From the NCBI RefSeq assembly GCF_040654195.1, contig NZ_JBFAHM010000008.1, positions 310,001 through 374,000 of the forward strand: DNA of 64,000 nt, written 5' to 3'. Source of the stretch: Hamadaea sp013361475. GTDB lineage: Bacteria > Actinomycetota > Actinomycetes > Mycobacteriales > Micromonosporaceae. Below are positions 46,246-55,294 of the stretch, in pieces (position 1 is the stretch's first letter; the number at the start of each line of letters is the position of its first letter). A program made the translations under genes and the position numbers. Under the pieces are notes generated by a model. The model did not search any database. It was not told the DNA's origin and saw only the letters and a program-made list of their open reading frames with translations.

Positions 46246-48627
46246 TCAGGCGTACACCTCCAGCTCGGCAACCTGACCCGCCGGCCAGCCGGTGTTGCCC
46301 GTGACCTGGATCCGCACGTAGCGGGCGCTCGCCGCCCCGAACGTGACGGTGACCGTGTTGCCGGTGGCCGGATTGAAGGTGTAGCCGCCGCTCGCGAGCG
46401 TCGTGAACGACGAGCCGGCGACGCTGCCCTGGATCGCCAGGGTCTGTGTGCGGGTCTCCCAGGTCGACGGCAGCTTGAGCACCACGCGGCTGATCGTCGT
46501 GGCCGCGCCGAGGTCGACCTGAAGCCACTGCGGGAACGCGTTGTTGGCGCTCTCCCAGTAGGTGCCGGTGTTGCCGTCGACGGCGTTGCCGGAACCGTAA
46601 CTCTGCGTGTGGCTGCTCTCGGCGGTGGCCTTGCCCCGAGCCAGGTTCGTGGCCGGCGCAGCGTCGGTCGTGACGCTGACCGCGTTGGACGCGGCTGACG
46701 TGTTGCCCGCGGCGTCCTGCGCCGTGACGGTGAAGCTGTACGCGGTGCCCGGGCTGAGATTGGTGACGGTGGCACTCGTCCCGGCGACGGTCGTGGCGAC
46801 GGTGCCGCCCTGGCGGACCTGGTACGCGGTGACGCCGACGTTGTCGGTCGACGCCGACCAGGAGAGCGAGACGCTGGTGGCGGTCTTCCCGGTGACGGTC
46901 AGACCGGCCGGAGCGCTGGGCGCCTGGGTGTCGCCGCCGCTAGTGCCGTAGACCTCGAGTTCCGACAGCTGCGCCGCAGGCCAGCCCGTGTTGGCCGAGA
47001 TCGTCACGCGGACGTATCGGACGGTCTTGGTGGCGAAGGTGACCGGCACCGTGTTGCCGCTCGCCGGGTCGAACAGGTAGGAGCCGTTCGCCAGGGCTGC
47101 CCCGGTCGACCCGTCGCTGATCTGGAGGGTCTGCGTACGCGCGCCCCAGCCGGTCGGCAGCTTGAGGACGACGCGGTTGACCGCGGCTGCCGCGCCGAGG
47201 TCCACCTGTACCCACTGCGGGAACGAGTTGTTGACGCTCTCCCAGTAGCTGTTCTGGTCGCCGTCGACGGCGTTGCCCGCGACGTAGCCCTGGTTGTGGC
47301 TGCTCTCGCTGGCCGGCTTGCCCCTCGCCAGGTTGCCGGTCGGCGGCGGTGTGCCGAGGACGGGCTGGGTCGGCCTCGTCGCAGTGAGCGGAAGCTGCCC
47401 CTTGAGCATCTTGCCGCCGTCGGCGGTGATCCGCAGGTAGTAGTCGGACGAGCAGGCGGTGCCATCCTCGTCCAGCGTCACGAAACTCGACCCGGCCGGG
47501 ATGTACGCCGCCGACTCGGCGGTCTTCGCGATCTGGTTGCCCTCGTTGTACTCGTCGAACATCGAGACGTAGAGGCCCTGCGCGCCCAGCCGGATCATGT
47601 TGTAGAGGTGCCGCCAGTAGAAGTCGCCGTGGCGGCGGGCGTGCGACGACAGGTCGCCCGGCATGACGCAGGGCTGGTAGTCGATGCCACGGGCGTTGCA
47701 CTCGGCCTGATCGGCCAGGTTCACGTTGGTGTAGAACCAGTCCAGCCCGTCCAGAGTGCCGGTCCGCCCGACCATCCACGGCGAGATCATGTGGAACGCC
47801 GTGTAGACGTCGAAGTAGCCCGCCCGGGAGTCGTTGATGCCCTGACGCCAGTAGGTCGGCACGCCGCCGATGACGTAACACCCCTGATTCTTGAACCAGG
47901 TCACGACGTCGAGACAGGCCGCCGCGCTGAACGGGCGGCCGTCGTCGTTGAAGCCGAAGCCCCAGACGCACACGACCGGCTTGCCGTTCTGGCGGGCGTA
48001 CGCCCCCGACGCGGTGTGCGCCGACATCTTCTGCGTCCAGTCGGTCTTGATCTCCGACTGCATGTTCGTCCAGTTGGTGACGTCGTACATCACGTAGAAC
48101 TTCCGGCCTGTGGCTTCGGCGGCGGTGCGCACCTTGGCCGCCATCGCGTCCCGGATCGCGCCCTCGCCGCCGAACGGATTGAAGCGTTGCAGCGCCGCGG
48201 TGTCGCAGCCGTTGTCGCGCATCCACTGGAAGTGCGTGTCGACCGTCTGCTGGTCGTAGTGGGAGAACAAGGCGGCGGGCTGCCCGTTGCCGAGGTTCGC
48301 CCACGCCGTGGGATAGGTCCGCGTGTAGTCGCGTACGTCGGGCCAGGAGACGATCGAGTTGTTGGACGGCGACGGCGTCTGCCCCCAGTTCTGCGCCCAA
48401 TGCCACCAGCCGTTGATCGGCGAGCCGTCCCCGGCCGCGGCGAACCAGCCCTGGTAGCCCACCGTGATCTTGCCGACGACGTCGCCGGGCGGGCTGGCGG
48501 CTGCCGCCACGGTCGCCTCCGTGGCCCCGGCCGCCGTTCCCGCCGCCGCACCGGCCGCGGCCGCCGTCGCGGTTGCCGTCGCGGTTGCCGTCGCGGTTGC
48601 CAGGACTTGCCTGCGTGTGACCGTCAT
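46246..48627 (-). CDS. Secreted GH71/99-like glycoside hydrolase with two F5/8-type domains
   Basis: A 793-residue secreted enzyme. The N-terminus has a Tat signal (TRRQVLA) followed by an Ala/Thr run coded by a 12-bp tandem repeat. The catalytic region (about residues 45-380) opens with KITVGYQGWF and holds MFDEYNEGNQ, the kind of acidic pair in GH71/99 enzymes; the sugar substrate is unknown. Then come an F5/8 type C (discoidin, CBM32-like) domain, a fibronectin type III domain (SAPAGLTVTGKTATSVSLSW) and a second F5/8 domain with near-identical structure (NLARGK start, WESxNN). The ATG at 48627 is chosen so the Tat signal is N-terminal. Confidence 0.88.
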   Translation of the reverse strand: MTVTRRQVLATATATATATATAAAAGAAAGTAAGATEATVAAAASPPGDVVGKITVGYQGWFAAAGDGSPINGWWHWAQNWGQTPSPSNNSIVSWPDVRDYTRTYPTAWANLGNGQPAALFSHYDQQTVDTHFQWMRDNGCDTAALQRFNPFGGEGAIRDAMAAKVRTAAEATGRKFYVMYDVTNWTNMQSEIKTDWTQKMSAHTASGAYARQNGKPVVCVWGFGFNDDGRPFSAAACLDVVTWFKNQGCYVIGGVPTYWRQGINDSRAGYFDVYTAFHMISPWMVGRTGTLDGLDWFYTNVNLADQAECNARGIDYQPCVMPGDLSSHARRHGDFYWRHLYNMIRLGAQGLYVSMFDEYNEGNQIAKTAESAAYIPAGSSFVTLDEDGTACSSDYYLRITADGGKMLKGQLPLTATRPTQPVLGTPPPTGNLARGKPASESSHNQGYVAGNAVDGDQNSYWESVNNSFPQWVQVDLGAAAAVNRVVLKLPTGWGARTQTLQISDGSTGAALANGSYLFDPASGNTVPVTFATKTVRYVRVTISANTGWPAAQLSELEVYGTSGGDTQAPSAPAGLTVTGKTATSVSLSWSASTDNVGVTAYQVRQGGTVATTVAGTSATVTNLSPGTAYSFTVTAQDAAGNTSAASNAVSVTTDAAPATNLARGKATAESSHTQSYGSGNAVDGNTGTYWESANNAFPQWLQVDLGAATTISRVVLKLPSTWETRTQTLAIQGSVAGSSFTTLASGGYTFNPATGNTVTVTFGAASARYVRIQVTGNTGWPAGQVAELEVYA
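48560..48604 (-). repeat. 12-bp tandem repeat in the signal-peptide coding region
   Basis: About 3.5 in-frame copies of GCAACCGCGACG (coding strand), giving an Ala-Thr-Ala-Thr run in the signal peptide of the GH71/99-like enzyme. A 12-bp unit keeps the frame when copy number changes, so length can vary without loss of the protein. Confidence 0.75.
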
Positions 48628-48838
48628 GGCGCTCCCTTGTGTCGAATGTGGACAGGGATTGCGGCGACGCCCGGCCGCCGGGCCATCATGCCAGTGGCCG
48701 ACATGAGAACGCAATACTTAGATATTCGTACGCAACATCGCGACAACCCGCGTGCAACGTTCGGTGCTCCGCGTGGCGGCATGGCGCGGTGGCCTGCGCG
48801 GCGTGGCGGCGTGGCGGCGTGGCGCGTTATCGGCGTGG

Positions 48839-48980
48839 CGCGTTATCCGGGATAACGCGGTATTGGGGCAGCCTCGAGACCGCGTTATCCCGGATATCGC
48901 GCAGGCGCCAGCCGGATAAAGCAGGCGCCAGCCGGATAAAGCGGGCGGCCCCGGATAAAGCGCGGCGGCCCCGGATAACG
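48839..48980. repeat. Family D palindrome and 20-bp tandem units
   Basis: A perfect palindrome (CGCGTTATCC, one base, GGATAACGCG) at 48839-48859, a partial copy near 48881, then repeated units (GCAGGCGCCAGCCGGATAAA twice at 48901 and 48921, followed by related GGCGGCCCCGGATAA units). No gene is seen in the 398-base spacer 48628-49025. Confidence 0.8.
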
Positions 48981-49025
48981 CGCAGGCGAGCCTGGAACGC
49001 GCGGCGTCCGGAGAGGGGTGCAGGG

Positions 49026-50612
49026 TCAGCAGGGCGCGGCTTGCCCGTCCGCCCGGGGTTCGGACCCAGCGACGTAGCCGTGGGGCGTACGCCAGATGGC
49101 CTGGCCCATGCCGAAGAGGCCGACGTCGGAGGTCACGCGGACCCGGTGCCCGCGAGCCGACAGGTCGGCGACGATCGACGGGTCGAACGAGGGCTCGACG
49201 AGCACGTCGAGGTCGCCGGCCCAGTACCAGCGCGGCTGGGCCAACGCCGCCTGCGGATCGAGACCGCCGTCGACGGTGGCCGTCACCAGTTGCAGGTGTC
49301 CCTGGGGTTGCATGTGCCCGCCCATGACGCCGAACGGCCCGACGGGTGCGCCGTCACGGCTCAGGAAGCCGGGGATGATGGTGTGGAACGGGCGTTTGCG
49401 CCCGGCCGCCACGTTCGGATGTGACGGGTCGAGGCTGAAGCCCGCTCCCCGGTTCTGGAGGCTGAAGCCGTACTCCGGGATGGTGACGAACGAGCCGAAC
49501 CCCATGTAGTTCGACTGGATCAGCGAGACCATCATGCCGCCGGAGTCGGCCGTCGCGAGGTAGACCGTCCCGCCGCGCATCGGATCGCCGGGCGGGGGAA
49601 CGGCCGCCCGGTCCCCGATGAGCGCCCGCCGGCCGTCCAGGTAGGACGGATCCAGCAGGTCTGGGAGGGCGCCGAACGCGGGATCGGCCACGTAGGCGTG
49701 CGCGTCCGCGAAACCCAGCTTCATCGCCTCGACCTGCTGGTGCGTACCGGGGGTGCCGGGCAGCCCGTCGAGCAGCGCGAAGGCCTGAAGCGCGGCCACA
49801 CCCTGCCCGTTGGGCGGCAGTTCGTGCACCTCGTAGCCGTGGTAACGCGCGCTCATCGGCTCGACCCAGGTCGACTCGTGGCTCGCCAGGTCGTCGCCGG
49901 TCAACAGGCCCGCCGTGTTCCAGGCGTGGCGGACCATCGCCGCCGCCAGCTCACCGGAGTAGAAGTCCCGCGCGTGCGAGCCTGAGATCAACCGCAAGGC
50001 CCGTCCCGCGCCCGGGTTCGCGAACCGCTCCCCGGCCGTGGGCGCCCGGCCGTCGAGGGTGAACGTCCGCGCCCAGTGCGCGCACGCGTCATCGGCCAAT
50101 CCGGCTTGTACGCGTACCGCAGCGGCCCAGTTCCGGGCAGTCGCCGGCGAGACGGGAAAGCCGCTCTCGGCGTACCGGATGGCGTCGTCGAAAAGCCGTT
50201 CGAACGGCAGCCGGCCGAACCGCGCGTGCAGATCGGCCCACCCGGCGGGAGCGCCGGGGACGGTGACCGGCAGCCACCCCCGGGCCGGGGGAGCGATGGC
50301 GGCAGCGGCCTGCGCGCCGCCGAGCGCGGGCGTGGGCGGTTGCGCGGAGGCGACCATGAGGTCGTGGGTCAGCGCGGCGGGCGACCGGCCGGAGGCGTTG
50401 AGGCCGTGCAGCTGCTTGCCGTCCCACACCAGGGCGAAGAGGTCGCCGCCAAGGTCGTTGGAGCCGGGCTGCACGACGGCGAGGGCGATGGCCGCGGCGA
50501 CCGCGGCGTCGACGGCGGTCCCGCCTTCCCGCAGCATGGCCAGCCCGGCCTGAGCCGCCAGCGGCTGGCTGGTCGCGACCACTCCGTTCGGAGCGTAGAC
50601 AGGCGAACGCAC
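49026..50612 (-). CDS. Gamma-glutamyltransferase
   Basis: A 528-residue self-processing amidase/transpeptidase of the Ntn-hydrolase class. The catalytic Thr is the one in RGGTVYLATADSGG (about residue 350), where the chain splits into two subunits; LQNRGAGFSLDPSHPN and the GGHMQPQGHLQ region are typical. The N-terminal GLAMLREGGTAVDAAVAAAI also fits the family. No signal peptide is obvious. Family members hydrolyse or transfer gamma-glutamyl groups; which substrate is used here is unknown. Its promoter faces the lipoprotein gene at 50710. Confidence 0.93.
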   Translation of the reverse strand: MRSPVYAPNGVVATSQPLAAQAGLAMLREGGTAVDAAVAAAIALAVVQPGSNDLGGDLFALVWDGKQLHGLNASGRSPAALTHDLMVASAQPPTPALGGAQAAAAIAPPARGWLPVTVPGAPAGWADLHARFGRLPFERLFDDAIRYAESGFPVSPATARNWAAAVRVQAGLADDACAHWARTFTLDGRAPTAGERFANPGAGRALRLISGSHARDFYSGELAAAMVRHAWNTAGLLTGDDLASHESTWVEPMSARYHGYEVHELPPNGQGVAALQAFALLDGLPGTPGTHQQVEAMKLGFADAHAYVADPAFGALPDLLDPSYLDGRRALIGDRAAVPPPGDPMRGGTVYLATADSGGMMVSLIQSNYMGFGSFVTIPEYGFSLQNRGAGFSLDPSHPNVAAGRKRPFHTIIPGFLSRDGAPVGPFGVMGGHMQPQGHLQLVTATVDGGLDPQAALAQPRWYWAGDLDVLVEPSFDPSIVADLSARGHRVRVTSDVGLFGMGQAIWRTPHGYVAGSEPRADGQAAPC

Positions 50613-50709
50613 GACCCCTATCCTGCACCCTCCCCGGGGTCGGGGTGGGGCACGTGCGCGGCTGACCTAGACTGCCCTGCACGAGGACAACCTGGGGAGG
50701 GGCCCTTTC

Positions 50710-51594
50710 ATGAAACACAGGCGTGGCATCGCGACCATCACGCTCGTGCTGGCGGCCGGGCTGGGCTTGTCCGGCTGCAGCGCGCTGTCCGGCACCGACG
50801 GCGATCTGGCCAACGACTGGTCGGCGTTGCCCGCGCCGAAGAGCTTCGTTCCCGACCTCGGCTGTCACGCCCGCGAGACTGACGCGTCCGTGAAGGCGAC
50901 CGAGTTCGCGGTGGTCGACTGCACGAAGAGCCACGAGACCGAGACGGTCTACGTCGGCGAGTTCAGCGGCTCCGCCGCGAGCGCCTCGACGCCGCCGGAG
51001 ACGGACTCCAAGGACGCCGCGGACGCCTTCAACACCTGCGAGGAGCAGGCGAACAAGGTCCTCGGCCAGGACTGGCGCGACCTGCGGGTGGAGCTGAAGC
51101 TCGTGACCCCGTCCAGCGCGGCCTGGAAGGGCGGCGCGCACTGGTTCGCCTGCGACGTCATCGAGCTGGCCGACCTGGAGAACGCCGAGACCAAGTCCCG
51201 GACGGCCGCCATCAAGGACGGCGTCGACAAGCTGCCGCTGGGCTGCTTCACCGCGACCGAGAGCGGCGGCGACCTGACCATGGCCGAGGTCGCCTGCAGC
51301 ACCTCGCACAACAGCGAGTACGTCGGCTCGTTCGAGCCGGCGGCCGGGGTGGCGTACCCGTCGACCGACGCGGGCTGGGACGTCCTGCACGAGAAGTGCG
51401 ACGAGGTCGCGGCGGCGTACATGGGGATCTCGGGCAGCCAGTTCGACAAGAGCTACAGCGAGATCGCCTGGGCCACCTCGAAGAAGTACTGGTCGGCCGG
51501 GAACAACAACGTCCGGTGCTTCCTCTGGCTGGGCAAGTCGAAGATGACCGGATCGGCGAAGGACAAGAAGACCACCGTGCCGAAGTGGTCCTGA
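50710..51594 (+). CDS. Septum-formation-family lipoprotein, paralogue 2
   Basis: A 294-residue secreted lipoprotein with signal peptide and lipobox LSGC (about residue 22), then two Cys-containing halves with the same layout as the protein at 44737-45660 (VVDCTKSHETETVYVGEF, VACSTSHNSEYVGSFEP and RCFLWLGKSKMTGSAK). The two genes share an upstream CTAGACTGCC element, here 43 bases before the start. It ends at a strong terminator. Duplication and shared promoter suggest a common function in the envelope. Confidence 0.87.
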   Translation: MKHRRGIATITLVLAAGLGLSGCSALSGTDGDLANDWSALPAPKSFVPDLGCHARETDASVKATEFAVVDCTKSHETETVYVGEFSGSAASASTPPETDSKDAADAFNTCEEQANKVLGQDWRDLRVELKLVTPSSAAWKGGAHWFACDVIELADLENAETKSRTAAIKDGVDKLPLGCFTATESGGDLTMAEVACSTSHNSEYVGSFEPAAGVAYPSTDAGWDVLHEKCDEVAAAYMGISGSQFDKSYSEIAWATSKKYWSAGNNNVRCFLWLGKSKMTGSAKDKKTTVPKWS

Positions 51595-51603
51595 CGCTCG
51601 TCT

Positions 51604-51637
51604 GAGAAAGGCGCCGGCCGTGGCCGGCGCCTTTCTC
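51604..51637. terminator. Bidirectional terminator between lipoprotein and monooxygenase genes
   Basis: A 16-bp perfect stem (GAGAAAGGCGCCGGCC with its complement) closed by two bases, overlapping the stop codon of the convergent monooxygenase gene by two bases. The A- and T-runs at the ends allow use in both directions. Confidence 0.88.
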
Positions 51638-52823
51638 ATGCCCAGTGGATCTCGTGGGACAGGACCCAGTCGTCGCCGCCGGACTTGGCACGCCGGGCGA
51701 ACACCAACGGCAGCACCAGGTCCCGGACGACTCGGCCGATCGGCCCGGGCATCTTGTCGGCGCTGCGCTTCTTCGCCTCGGCCACGACGCGTTCGACTCG
51801 CTCCCGCCGTTCCCGCTCGTACGCCGGGAACGCAGTGGCCGCGTCGGGCGCGTCCCGCAACGACTTGGCGAGCACCAGCGCGTCCTCGATCGCCAGCGAC
51901 GCGCCCTGGCCCGAGGTCGGCGAGGCGGCGTGGGCGGCGTCCCCGACGAGCACCATCCGATCGTCGTGCCAGGTGGGGACGCTGGGAAAGTCGTAGGTGT
52001 TCCAGGGCTGGGCGACCTGTTCGGTCGCCTCGACGACGGCGCGTGCCGGGGTCGTGTCCACGGCGAAGGTCTCGATCAGCCGCCGTCGCCACTGGTCGGG
52101 CGTGATCGCGGCCAGCTCGGCCGGGCTCAGTTCGCGTACCTGCGGCACATTGGCGAACCACCAGACGACGCCGTCCGGGGCGAGCATGTGGCAGAAGAAG
52201 GCGTCGCGGCCGAAGTACATCACCATCGTGCCGGGGTCTCCGGGCACCGCCGCCCGGGTGAAACCGCCGGTGTTCAGCAGCGGGACGTACCGCGGCTTCG
52301 GCGCGGCCGGGTCGATCAGGTCTCGCGTACGCGACAGCAGGCCGTCGGCTCCGACGAGGATGTCGGCGGTGAACCGGGAGCCGTCGGCGAAGACCGCGGT
52401 GACCCCGTCGCTCGTGCGCTCGGTGGTCACCAGGCGCTTGCCGTATTCGATGGGGACCCCTCGTCGCAGCGCTTCGTCGCGCAATGCCGTGTAGAGGTCG
52501 GTCCGGCGCAGCGTACGGCTGGTCAGGCCGTCGGCGGTGCGTTCCGGCGCGGCCGGGAAACCGCCCAGCGGCTTGCCCTTGCCGGAGACGAACTCGAACC
52601 GGGGGCAGTCGAACCCGTGCCGGCGGACCACGTCCAGCAGCTCCAGCTCCCGGAGGGCACGTTGACCGTTGACCGCCACGGTGAGGAAGGAGCCGACGCC
52701 TTCGGCGCCGTGGGCGTACGCCTCGAAGACGGTCGCCTCGATGCCGGCCCGGCGGAGCGCCATCGCGGTGACGGGACCGGCGACGCCACCGCCGATGACG
52801 GCTGCGGTTCTGCTTTTAGTCAT
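51636..52823 (-). CDS. FAD-dependent monooxygenase
   Basis: A 395-residue flavoprotein of the p-hydroxybenzoate-hydroxylase-like class: TAAVIGGGVAGPVTAMALRR (FAD binding), the ADILVGADGLLSRTRD segment with DG motif, and DRMVLVGDAAHAASPTSGQG (second FAD motif). It likely hydroxylates an aromatic or drug-like substrate. It starts at the ATG at 52823 and diverges from the padR gene; the ATG overlaps a palindrome (52817-52833) so PadR binding would block expression. Confidence 0.9.
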   Translation of the reverse strand: MTKSRTAAVIGGGVAGPVTAMALRRAGIEATVFEAYAHGAEGVGSFLTVAVNGQRALRELELLDVVRRHGFDCPRFEFVSGKGKPLGGFPAAPERTADGLTSRTLRRTDLYTALRDEALRRGVPIEYGKRLVTTERTSDGVTAVFADGSRFTADILVGADGLLSRTRDLIDPAAPKPRYVPLLNTGGFTRAAVPGDPGTMVMYFGRDAFFCHMLAPDGVVWWFANVPQVRELSPAELAAITPDQWRRRLIETFAVDTTPARAVVEATEQVAQPWNTYDFPSVPTWHDDRMVLVGDAAHAASPTSGQGASLAIEDALVLAKSLRDAPDAATAFPAYERERRERVERVVAEAKKRSADKMPGPIGRVVRDLVLPLVFARRAKSGGDDWVLSHEIHWA

Positions 52824-52848
52824 GTAATGACTATACATGGAATGACTA
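52817..52848. promoter_or_regulatory. Candidate PadR operator between the monooxygenase and padR genes
   Basis: TAGTCAT-GTA-ATGACTA is a perfect palindrome at 52817-52833. A second arrangement, CATGT-N9-ACATG at 52821-52839, resembles the PadR consensus ATGT-N8-ACAT, and ATGACTA recurs at 52842-52848. The site covers the monooxygenase start codon and lies 30 bases before padR. Confidence 0.6.
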
Positions 52849-52878
52849 TCTCGCGGTCAAGGCCGTACGATGTGATCC

Positions 52879-53490
52879 ATGGCAGAACGGCGCTCCCCGC
52901 TGGCGATGGTGATCTTGTCCTTGCTGGCCGAGGAGCCCATGCACGCGTACGGGATGCAGCAGAAGATCAAGGGCCGCCGCAAGGACGAGGTCGTCAACGT
53001 CGCCCAGCGCAACAGCGTCTACCAGGCGATCGAGCGGCTGGCCCGGGACGGCTACATCCAGGTGCGGCACACCACGCGGGACTCCGGCCGGCCCGAGCGC
53101 ACGGTCTACGAGCTGACCGACGCCGGCCGGGAGACCCAGGCGACCTGGCTGCGGTCGATGCTCGCCACCCCGGCTCGGGAGTTCCCCGAGTTCCCGGCGG
53201 CGCTGGCCTTCGTCATGATCCTCGACCCGGCGGACGCCCGGGAGCAGCTGGAGAAGCGCGCGCGGCTCCTGCAGGACCGCCTCGACCAGTACGCCGCCGG
53301 CCTGCGGCGCAGCGAGGAGATGGGCCTGCCCCGGCTGTTCGTCGTCGAGGACGAGTACGCCCACAGTGTCACCGCCGCCGAACTCGCCTTCGTCCGCGGG
53401 ATGATCGAGGACCTGGCCAGCGGCGAGCTGACCTGGAACCGTGAATGGCTGGCCGAGATCGTCGCCAAGTTCGAAGGAGCGCCCGCGTGA
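52879..53490 (+). CDS. PadR-family transcriptional regulator
   Basis: A 203-residue repressor-type regulator: winged helix (MVILSLLAEEPMHAYGMQQK, NSVYQAIERLARDGYI) and a C-terminal helical dimerisation domain of about 90 residues. PadR proteins release DNA when they bind small phenolic or drug-like ligands. It lies head to head with a FAD monooxygenase, the standard layout for regulator and target. Its stop overlaps the GTG of the methyltransferase gene (GTGA), so that gene may be in the same transcript and under its control. Confidence 0.93.
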   Translation: MAERRSPLAMVILSLLAEEPMHAYGMQQKIKGRRKDEVVNVAQRNSVYQAIERLARDGYIQVRHTTRDSGRPERTVYELTDAGRETQATWLRSMLATPAREFPEFPAALAFVMILDPADAREQLEKRARLLQDRLDQYAAGLRRSEEMGLPRLFVVEDEYAHSVTAAELAFVRGMIEDLASGELTWNREWLAEIVAKFEGAPA

Positions 53491-54359
53491 CCGGCGATCG
53501 TCCGGCCGGGCGGCCCAGCCGGATCATCGACGGCGGCCTGTCGACGGAGTTGGCCGCCAACGGGCACGACCTCAGCGATCACCTCTGGTCGGCTCGCCTG
53601 CTCCGGGACGAGCCCCAGGCGATCGTCGACGCGCACGCGGCGTTCCTCCGGGCCGGGGCGACGGTCAGCACCACCGCCAGCTATCAAGCCACCTTCGACG
53701 GCTTCGCCCGCAGCGGCATCGACCGGGCCGAGACCGAGCGGCTGCTGACTCGCAGCGTCACGCTGGCCCGTCAGGCGAGCGCGGAGACGGGCGCCGACGC
53801 CCTGGTGGCGGCCTCGGTCGGCCCCTATGGCGCCATGCTCGCCGACGGGTCGGAGTACCGCGGGAACTACGGTCTCAGCGTCGACGACCTCGTCCGCTTC
53901 CACCGTCCGCGGCTGGAGGTGCTGGCCGCGGCCGGCCCCGACCTCTTCGCCGTCGAGACTGTGCCGGACCTCGTCGAGGCGGAGGCGCTGCTGATCGCGC
54001 TCGACGGGATCGGCGTACCGGCCTGGCTGTCGTTCACCGTCGCCGGGGACACCACCCGGGCCGGTCAGCCGCTGGCCGAGGCCTTCTCCCTCGTCCGTGG
54101 CGTCGACGGGATCGTCGCCGTCGGGGTGAACTGCTGCGACCCCGCCGACGTCGCGCCCGCGTTGGCGACCGCGCGAGCGGTGAGCGGGAAGCCGCTCATC
54201 GCGTACCCGAACAGTGGCGAGGAGTGGGACGCGACCGCGCGGGAGTGGACCGGCGAGGCCGGGAAGTGGCTGGCCGAGGCGCCGTCCTGGGGCGCGGACT
54301 GGCTGGGCGGCTGCTGCCGGGTGACGCCCGCGGACATCGCGGAGTTGGCTCGACCGTAG
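53487..54359 (+). CDS. mmuM: Homocysteine S-methyltransferase
   Basis: A 290-residue cytoplasmic enzyme of the MmuM family, which makes methionine from homocysteine and S-methylmethionine (or similar donors). The zinc-binding cysteines are in VGVNCCDPADV (one Cys) and GGCCRVTPADI (two Cys), and IIDGGLSTELAANGHDL opens the barrel. The start is the GTG at 53487, 4-bp overlap with padR; the frame is open upstream but within padR. The overlap suggests coupled translation with the regulator, an unusual partnership. Confidence 0.9.
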   Translation: MTGDRPAGRPSRIIDGGLSTELAANGHDLSDHLWSARLLRDEPQAIVDAHAAFLRAGATVSTTASYQATFDGFARSGIDRAETERLLTRSVTLARQASAETGADALVAASVGPYGAMLADGSEYRGNYGLSVDDLVRFHRPRLEVLAAAGPDLFAVETVPDLVEAEALLIALDGIGVPAWLSFTVAGDTTRAGQPLAEAFSLVRGVDGIVAVGVNCCDPADVAPALATARAVSGKPLIAYPNSGEEWDATAREWTGEAGKWLAEAPSWGADWLGGCCRVTPADIAELARP

Positions 54360-54368
54360 GATCTTCCC

Positions 54369-55196
54369 GTGGAGCTGCTGCACTCGGGCAAGGTCAGGGA
54401 TCTGTACGCCGACGGCGAGGACCTGATCCTCGTCGCCTCCGACCGGGTGTCGGTCTTCGACGTCATCCTGCCGACGCCGATCCCGGACAAGGGCGCCATT
54501 CTGACCCAGCTGTCGCTGTGGTGGTTCGAGCAGGTCGCCGACCTGGTGCCGAACCACGTGATCTCGCAGGACGTGCCGCCGGAGTTCGCCGGTCGGGCGA
54601 TCCGCTGCCGCCGGCTGAAGATGGTGCCGGTCGAGTGCGTCGCGCGGGGCTATCTCACCGGGTCGGGCCTGCGCGACTACGAGGCGACCGGCGTCGTCTC
54701 CGGGATCACGTTGCCGCCGGGTCTGGTGGAGAGCTCACAGCTCGCCGAGCCGATCTTCACGCCGTCGACCAAGGGCGCGGTGGGCGAACACGACGAGCCG
54801 ATGACCTTCGCCGAGGTGGTCGCGACCGTCGGTGAGGCGACCGCGGAGCAGCTGCGGGACATCACGCTCGCCGTCTACCGCCGGGGTTCGGAGATCGCTG
54901 CCGAGCGCGGAATCCTCATCGCCGACACCAAGATCGAACTCGGGTGGGACTCCTCCAGCCAGCTGGTGCTGGCCGACGAGGTGCTGACGCCGGACTGCGC
55001 GCGCTTCTGGCCGGCCGACGACTACCTGCCGGGCAAGGTCCAGGACAGCTTCGACAAGCAGCCCCTGCGGGACTGGGCCGTCGGCCTCGGCTGGAACAAG
55101 ACCGCCCCCGGGCCGTCGATTCCGCCCGACATCGTGGAGGCCACGCGCGATCGCTATGTCGCGGCCTACGAGCGGCTGACCGGCCGCACGTGGTGA
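54369..55196 (+). CDS. purC: SAICAR synthetase (phosphoribosylaminoimidazole-succinocarboxamide synthase)
   Basis: Purine pathway step joining aspartate to CAIR with ATP. The 275-residue protein starts ELLHSGKVRDLYADGEDLIL, has VASDRVSVFDVILPTPIPDK and the binding-site FTPSTKGAVGEHDEP, then LADEVLTPDCARFWP. The GTG start is 9 bases after the mmuM stop and no terminator separates them, so the three genes from padR may be one transcript. A perfect palindrome follows the gene at 55208-55280. Confidence 0.95.
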   Translation: MELLHSGKVRDLYADGEDLILVASDRVSVFDVILPTPIPDKGAILTQLSLWWFEQVADLVPNHVISQDVPPEFAGRAIRCRRLKMVPVECVARGYLTGSGLRDYEATGVVSGITLPPGLVESSQLAEPIFTPSTKGAVGEHDEPMTFAEVVATVGEATAEQLRDITLAVYRRGSEIAAERGILIADTKIELGWDSSSQLVLADEVLTPDCARFWPADDYLPGKVQDSFDKQPLRDWAVGLGWNKTAPGPSIPPDIVEATRDRYVAAYERLTGRTW

Positions 55197-55207
55197 CGCC
55201 GGGCGCC

Positions 55208-55280
55208 TGATCATTGCGTCAGCCATGCTGTTTCGGCGGACATTTCGCCGCGTGAAACAGCATGGCTGACGCAATGATCA
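55208..55280. repeat. Palindromic repeat family B, perfect copy
   Basis: 27-bp perfect arms at 55208-55234 and 55254-55280 (ends TGATCATTGCGTCAGCC...; GGCTGACGCAATGATCA), with a 19-nt loop itself able to pair (GGCG/CGCC). It begins 12 bases past the purC stop and may terminate it. The imperfect relative is at 21847-21918. Confidence 0.9.
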
Positions 55281-55294
55281 CGCAAAATAGAGGT

